Shown here: positions 39,628 to 42,151 of the stretch, in pieces | How the letters are laid out: every line of letters starts with the position of its first letter | Numbering within the stretch: position 1 is the first letter of the stretch | From: Nocardia pseudovaccinii NBRC 100343 | Lineage (GTDB): Bacteria; Actinomycetota; Actinomycetes; Mycobacteriales; Mycobacteriaceae | DNA: 42,151 bases | Direction: 5' to 3' | NCBI RefSeq assembly: GCF_001613225.1 | Contig: NZ_BDBY01000211.1 | Span: 1-42,151 of the forward strand | Position numbers and translations under genes: made by a program | Notes under the pieces: model-generated | Told to the model about the DNA's origin: nothing | What the model saw: the letters and a program-made list of their open reading frames with translations, nothing else | Database searches by the model: none

Positions 39628-40268
39628 GCAGCAGTCGAGGCGAACCGGGCGGCGATTCGCGGTGCAAGCGCACCCCCGGCGTTCACGGCGAAGTGCAGCA
39701 GAGCGGGGGCCGTGGCGCTGTCGGTGCGGCGGCGCAGCAGGTCGAACAGGAGGCCACCGGCTGCGGTCGCGGCGATCGATGCGGGAACGCTGTCACTTGC
39801 GGCGCGCGCGGGATAGATGTGCCAGAGGCCGAAGGTGGCTGCTCCGATCAACGCACCGCCGCGTGGCCCGAAAAACTTGTCCAGCAGCGGGTTCAATGTT
39901 GCCCGGAAGATGAGTTCCTCGCTGTAGACCGTACCGATCGGGATATGTACCGCGACCCACTCACCGAGCGGGACATCCGGAGCCCGGTCGCTGAACCCAC
40001 CCATACGACCGCGCAGCGCCGGAATGGCAACGGCCACACCATAACCGGCGGCGACCACGCCCGCCGAGGCGAGTCCGTAACCGAGCCCCCGCGCGGACAA
40101 CCAGTTCGGACGGCCGCGAAATGCCAGCGCGTAACCGGTCGCGAACCCGGCATTGGCAGCGGTGCGACCGCGCAGATCCAGTTTCGAGCGCGGCAACAGC
40201 CAATTGCTCCAGGCCAACGGAACACCAACGGCGACCGCTGTTTTCGCAACGCGCCCGATAAAAGTCAT
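39615..40268 (-). CDS. CPBP family intramembrane metalloprotease
   Basis: This 217-residue membrane protein carries the CPBP (CAAX protease and bacteriocin-processing) motifs: YSEELIFRATL (E-E-x-x-x-R), FGLWHIY (F-x-x-x-H) and LHFAVNAGG (H-x-x-x-N). Members cleave peptides in the membrane or protect against self-made peptides; the substrate is unknown. ATG 40268 overlaps the hydrolase stop (ATGA), so it is translated from the same message, third in the unit after the 25-aa peptide and the hydrolase. Confidence 0.87.
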   Translation of the reverse strand: MTFIGRVAKTAVAVGVPLAWSNWLLPRSKLDLRGRTAANAGFATGYALAFRGRPNWLSARGLGYGLASAGVVAAGYGVAVAIPALRGRMGGFSDRAPDVPLGEWVAVHIPIGTVYSEELIFRATLNPLLDKFFGPRGGALIGAATFGLWHIYPARAASDSVPASIAATAAGGLLFDLLRRRTDSATAPALLHFAVNAGGALAPRIAARFASTAARGS

Positions 40269-42016
40269 TTGATCTCGCGCTCGTAGTCCTCGGCAGCCTC
40301 GATCTGGGCCCGGATCTTGTCGGACTGTTCCACGGTCCAATCCGGCGGTGCGGCAACGGCGATCCAGCCGTCCAATACCAGACTGCCGTACCGGTGCCCA
40401 TGCCCGTCTGCGACGCCCTGTGCATTGGACAGATCACAGGTGACCTGCCAGAACGTGACGAACGGCCACCAACGCATCTGCGATGACACATCGGAGCCGC
40501 GCGGTTCGGAGAGCCAATCCGGTTGGGAGAAAATCAGATCCGAGGACCACCACACGATCGGGTCGGAGGCGTGCTGCAGATAGGCGATGCGCGGGGCCCG
40601 CCATTCGGTGGTCGGACGCGCGAGATCAGCACTGTCGGAGGCGAATCGGACCACAAGGCCGTCGGCGTACACCGGTTCGACCTCGCGCGATCCGGGATCG
40701 CGTCGCGATACGAACTGCTCCCACAGTCGATTCGAATTCGGCGGTCCGACCCACAGCGCACCGTCGACCTTGGAGCGCAGATCTGCGAGTCCTTCGAAAG
40801 CCGCCTCCGAGCCCTGCGAGCCCAGGCTCTCGCCGTACACGAGCAGCTTCGGCCGGGCCCCCTCGGGTCGCGCCGACCAATGCTGGTAGACCGCCTCGAA
40901 CAGCTGCCTACCCGCATCCGATGCCTTGCCGCGGTCCGCGAGGAAGGACAGCACGCTGGGCAGATACGAATACTGCGAGGCCACGATGGCGGAATCGCCG
41001 CCGTACATGTACTCGATTGCCCCGGCCGCCATGGAATTCACCCATCCGGTGCCGGTCGTGGTGACAACGACCAGCACCTTCCGGTCGAACGCGCCGGTGC
41101 GCTCCAGTTCGGAGACCGCGAGCTCGGCCCGCGCATCACCGCTCGGCGCCGACTCCAGCCCCACATACGCGCGGATCGGCTCGCGCGCGGGCTTACCGGT
41201 GATCGAGGTGATCCGGGCCGCGGAGGGACCGTGCGAGACGAACCAGCGGCCCTCGAATCCGAGCGAGTCCCATTTCGCCAGCGAGGCCGGACTGCCCGAT
41301 CGCTCGGGCTGCACCGGTTGGACCGCATTCGGCGAAGTGTGATCGTTCTGCACGCTGAATGCGGAGTTGGCTACCGCGAAGAAGGCGCGTGAGGCGACGC
41401 CGTTGAACAGCGTGACGGTCAGCACCACCAGAACCAGGAATCCGGCCGACGGCGCCAGTTCGCGCGGCACCCGTACCCAGCGGTTGAGCTGGCGAGCCAG
41501 GAAACGAATGATCTCGCGCAGCGTCCGATACGCCGCGACCACCCCGGTCCCCACGGCGATACTGAGCAATCCGGTGCGCAGATACGCGGGGGTCGTGGTG
41601 CCCTCCATACCCATCAGCGCGGTGATCTCACGTTGCCAGCGGGCCGACTGCACCAGCATGAACGCCGCCGTGACGGCGGCGGTCAACAGGATCGCCGATT
41701 TCACCGCATAGCGCACCCAAGTCGGCGGCGGTGCGATCCGGTCGCGCAGCAGCTCGGCCAGCCGCGGCCGGATCCAAAGCCGGAACAGCCACTCCAACAG
41801 GCAGCCGAGCCCGTAGCCGAGCGCGGCATTGATGCCGCTGATCAGGCCCTGGAAGAGCCAGTCGCGCGGTACCAGCGACGGCGTCACCGAGAGTGCGAAG
41901 AAGATCGTCGCGAAGACCAGCCCGACATAGTTCAGATCGATGATGTCCTCGGCACGGCGCACCACTACGACGCCGCGCGCACGCAGCTTCGTCAGGGTGG
42001 TCGTGGTTTCGAGCAT
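40265..42016 (-). CDS. Membrane alpha/beta-hydrolase (Abhydrolase_9 family)
   Basis: This 583-residue protein has about five N-terminal helices (residues 28-220), with GLVFATIFFALSVTPSLVPRDWLFQG typical of the family, and a C-terminal alpha/beta-hydrolase domain. The nucleophile is likely the Ser of GESLGSQGSE, with candidate triad partners Asp in HASDPIVWW and His in DGHGHRYGS. The substrate is unknown; a cell-envelope lipid is plausible for a mycolate bacterium. It starts at ATG 42016, 3 bases after a 25-aa leaderless ORF and without a ribosome site of its own, suggesting coupling. Confidence 0.87.
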   Translation of the reverse strand: MLETTTTLTKLRARGVVVVRRAEDIIDLNYVGLVFATIFFALSVTPSLVPRDWLFQGLISGINAALGYGLGCLLEWLFRLWIRPRLAELLRDRIAPPPTWVRYAVKSAILLTAAVTAAFMLVQSARWQREITALMGMEGTTTPAYLRTGLLSIAVGTGVVAAYRTLREIIRFLARQLNRWVRVPRELAPSAGFLVLVVLTVTLFNGVASRAFFAVANSAFSVQNDHTSPNAVQPVQPERSGSPASLAKWDSLGFEGRWFVSHGPSAARITSITGKPAREPIRAYVGLESAPSGDARAELAVSELERTGAFDRKVLVVVTTTGTGWVNSMAAGAIEYMYGGDSAIVASQYSYLPSVLSFLADRGKASDAGRQLFEAVYQHWSARPEGARPKLLVYGESLGSQGSEAAFEGLADLRSKVDGALWVGPPNSNRLWEQFVSRRDPGSREVEPVYADGLVVRFASDSADLARPTTEWRAPRIAYLQHASDPIVWWSSDLIFSQPDWLSEPRGSDVSSQMRWWPFVTFWQVTCDLSNAQGVADGHGHRYGSLVLDGWIAVAAPPDWTVEQSDKIRAQIEAAEDYEREIK

Positions 42017-42019
42017 CGG

Positions 42020-42097
42020 TCAGCGCGACGGCGCGATGCCCGGGTTGTCGGTGGGATCGGGCACGGGCGGCGACGTCAACGGGTCCGCAGCGATCAT
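42020..42097 (-). CDS. Leaderless 25-aa Pro-rich peptide ahead of the hydrolase
   Basis: ATG 42097 opens a 25-codon ORF (begins MIAADPLTSPPVPDPTDN) ending 3 bases before the hydrolase start. A TACTGT box is exactly 7 bases upstream. With no ribosome site ahead of the hydrolase, ribosomes finishing this ORF could re-start there. A GTG directly before the ATG is an alternative start. No family recognised. Confidence 0.55.
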   Translation of the reverse strand: MIAADPLTSPPVPDPTDNPGIAPSR

Positions 42098-42104
42098 CAC
42101 TCGA

Positions 42105-42110
42105 ACAGTA
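42105..42110 (-). promoter_or_regulatory. -10 box (TACTGT) of the peptide-hydrolase-protease unit
   Basis: TACTGT on the minus strand is followed by 7 bases and ATG 42097, the leaderless spacing seen elsewhere in the window. Confidence 0.5.
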
Positions 42111-42124
42111 TGCTGTATCTGATT

Positions 42125-42151
42125 GCAGCGCCTTCGGCGCTGCGTGTTCGC
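42125..42151. repeat. Second, truncated copy of the palindromic element
   Basis: GCAGCGCC-TTC-GGCGCTGC followed by GTGTTCGC matches the first part of the element at 21928-21954, with one paired (compensatory) change in the stem: G-C replaced by A-T. The copy runs off the window edge. Confidence 0.75.

Overview
The window is high-GC actinobacterial DNA, most likely from Nocardia or a close mycolic-acid relative (inference). Two things support this. It carries mshD (mycothiol synthesis), lmeA (lipomannan elongation) and glnR. From memory, its backbone gene order also matches the Mycobacterium tuberculosis block Rv0822c to Rv0807: LCP protein, phoU, pstB, mshD, glnR, lmeA, thioredoxin, cysA2, sseC, nitrobindin-like protein, pabC, ygfZ, DUF3073, purM, purF and sterol-carrier-like protein. 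The lineage has added genes to that backbone: pstSCA, cydABDC with a Uma2 protein and an unrecognised protein, a MOSC protein with an asparaginase, a peptide-type ABC transporter, and a cluster with a YhgE/Pip-like protein, an acyl-CoA-dehydrogenase-like protein and a GHKL-ATPase/nuclease fusion.

Layout. 1-2275 (+): the 3' part of an LCP cell-wall ligase, then phoU. 2276-2487: a hairpin-rich convergent gap. 2488-6365 (-): the pstSCAB phosphate importer behind a clear PHO-box promoter (6497-6536). 6615-8358 (-): glnR-mshD. 8542-9785 (+): lmeA and a membrane-anchored thioredoxin. 9886-11826 (+): a sulfur operon (DUF4395, cysA2, sseC) preceded by a leaderless cysteine-rich leader peptide. 11851-12662 (+): a 31-aa membrane peptide coupled to a nitrobindin-like protein. 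12659-13749 (-): Uma2 and an unknown two-fold-repeat protein. 13819-14055 (-): a promoter, a short ORF with a very strong ribosome site, and two large RNA structures ending in a T-tract. 14041-20782 (-): cydABDC. 20958-21875 (-): pabC. 21928-22043: a long palindromic repeat, with a second partial copy at the window end. 22150-24928 (+): ygfZ-MOSC-asparaginase. 25104-25316 (+): DUF3073. 25459-34278 (-): purF, a four-gene ABC transporter and purM. 34424-36803 (+): YhgE/Pip-like and acyl-CoA-dehydrogenase-like genes. 36808-38868 (-): GHKL-ATPase/nuclease. 38996-42097 (-): sterol-carrier-like protein, then a 25-aa peptide, an alpha/beta hydrolase and a CPBP protease in one overlapping operon.

Themes. 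Nutrient scavenging and central metabolism dominate: phosphate (pst, phoU), nitrogen (glnR), sulfur and cysteine (leader peptide, cysA2, sseC), redox (mshD, thioredoxin), low-oxygen respiration (cyd), purines (purF, purM) and folate (pabC). At least nine start codons lie 6-8 bases after a TANNNT -10 box, so leaderless transcripts are common here.

The best candidates for something undescribed are the single-gene GHKL ATPase with a C-terminal PD-(D/E)XK-like nuclease (36808-38868) and the uORF-plus-structured-RNA unit at 13819-14055. Function calls rest on motifs and family memory; no database search was possible.
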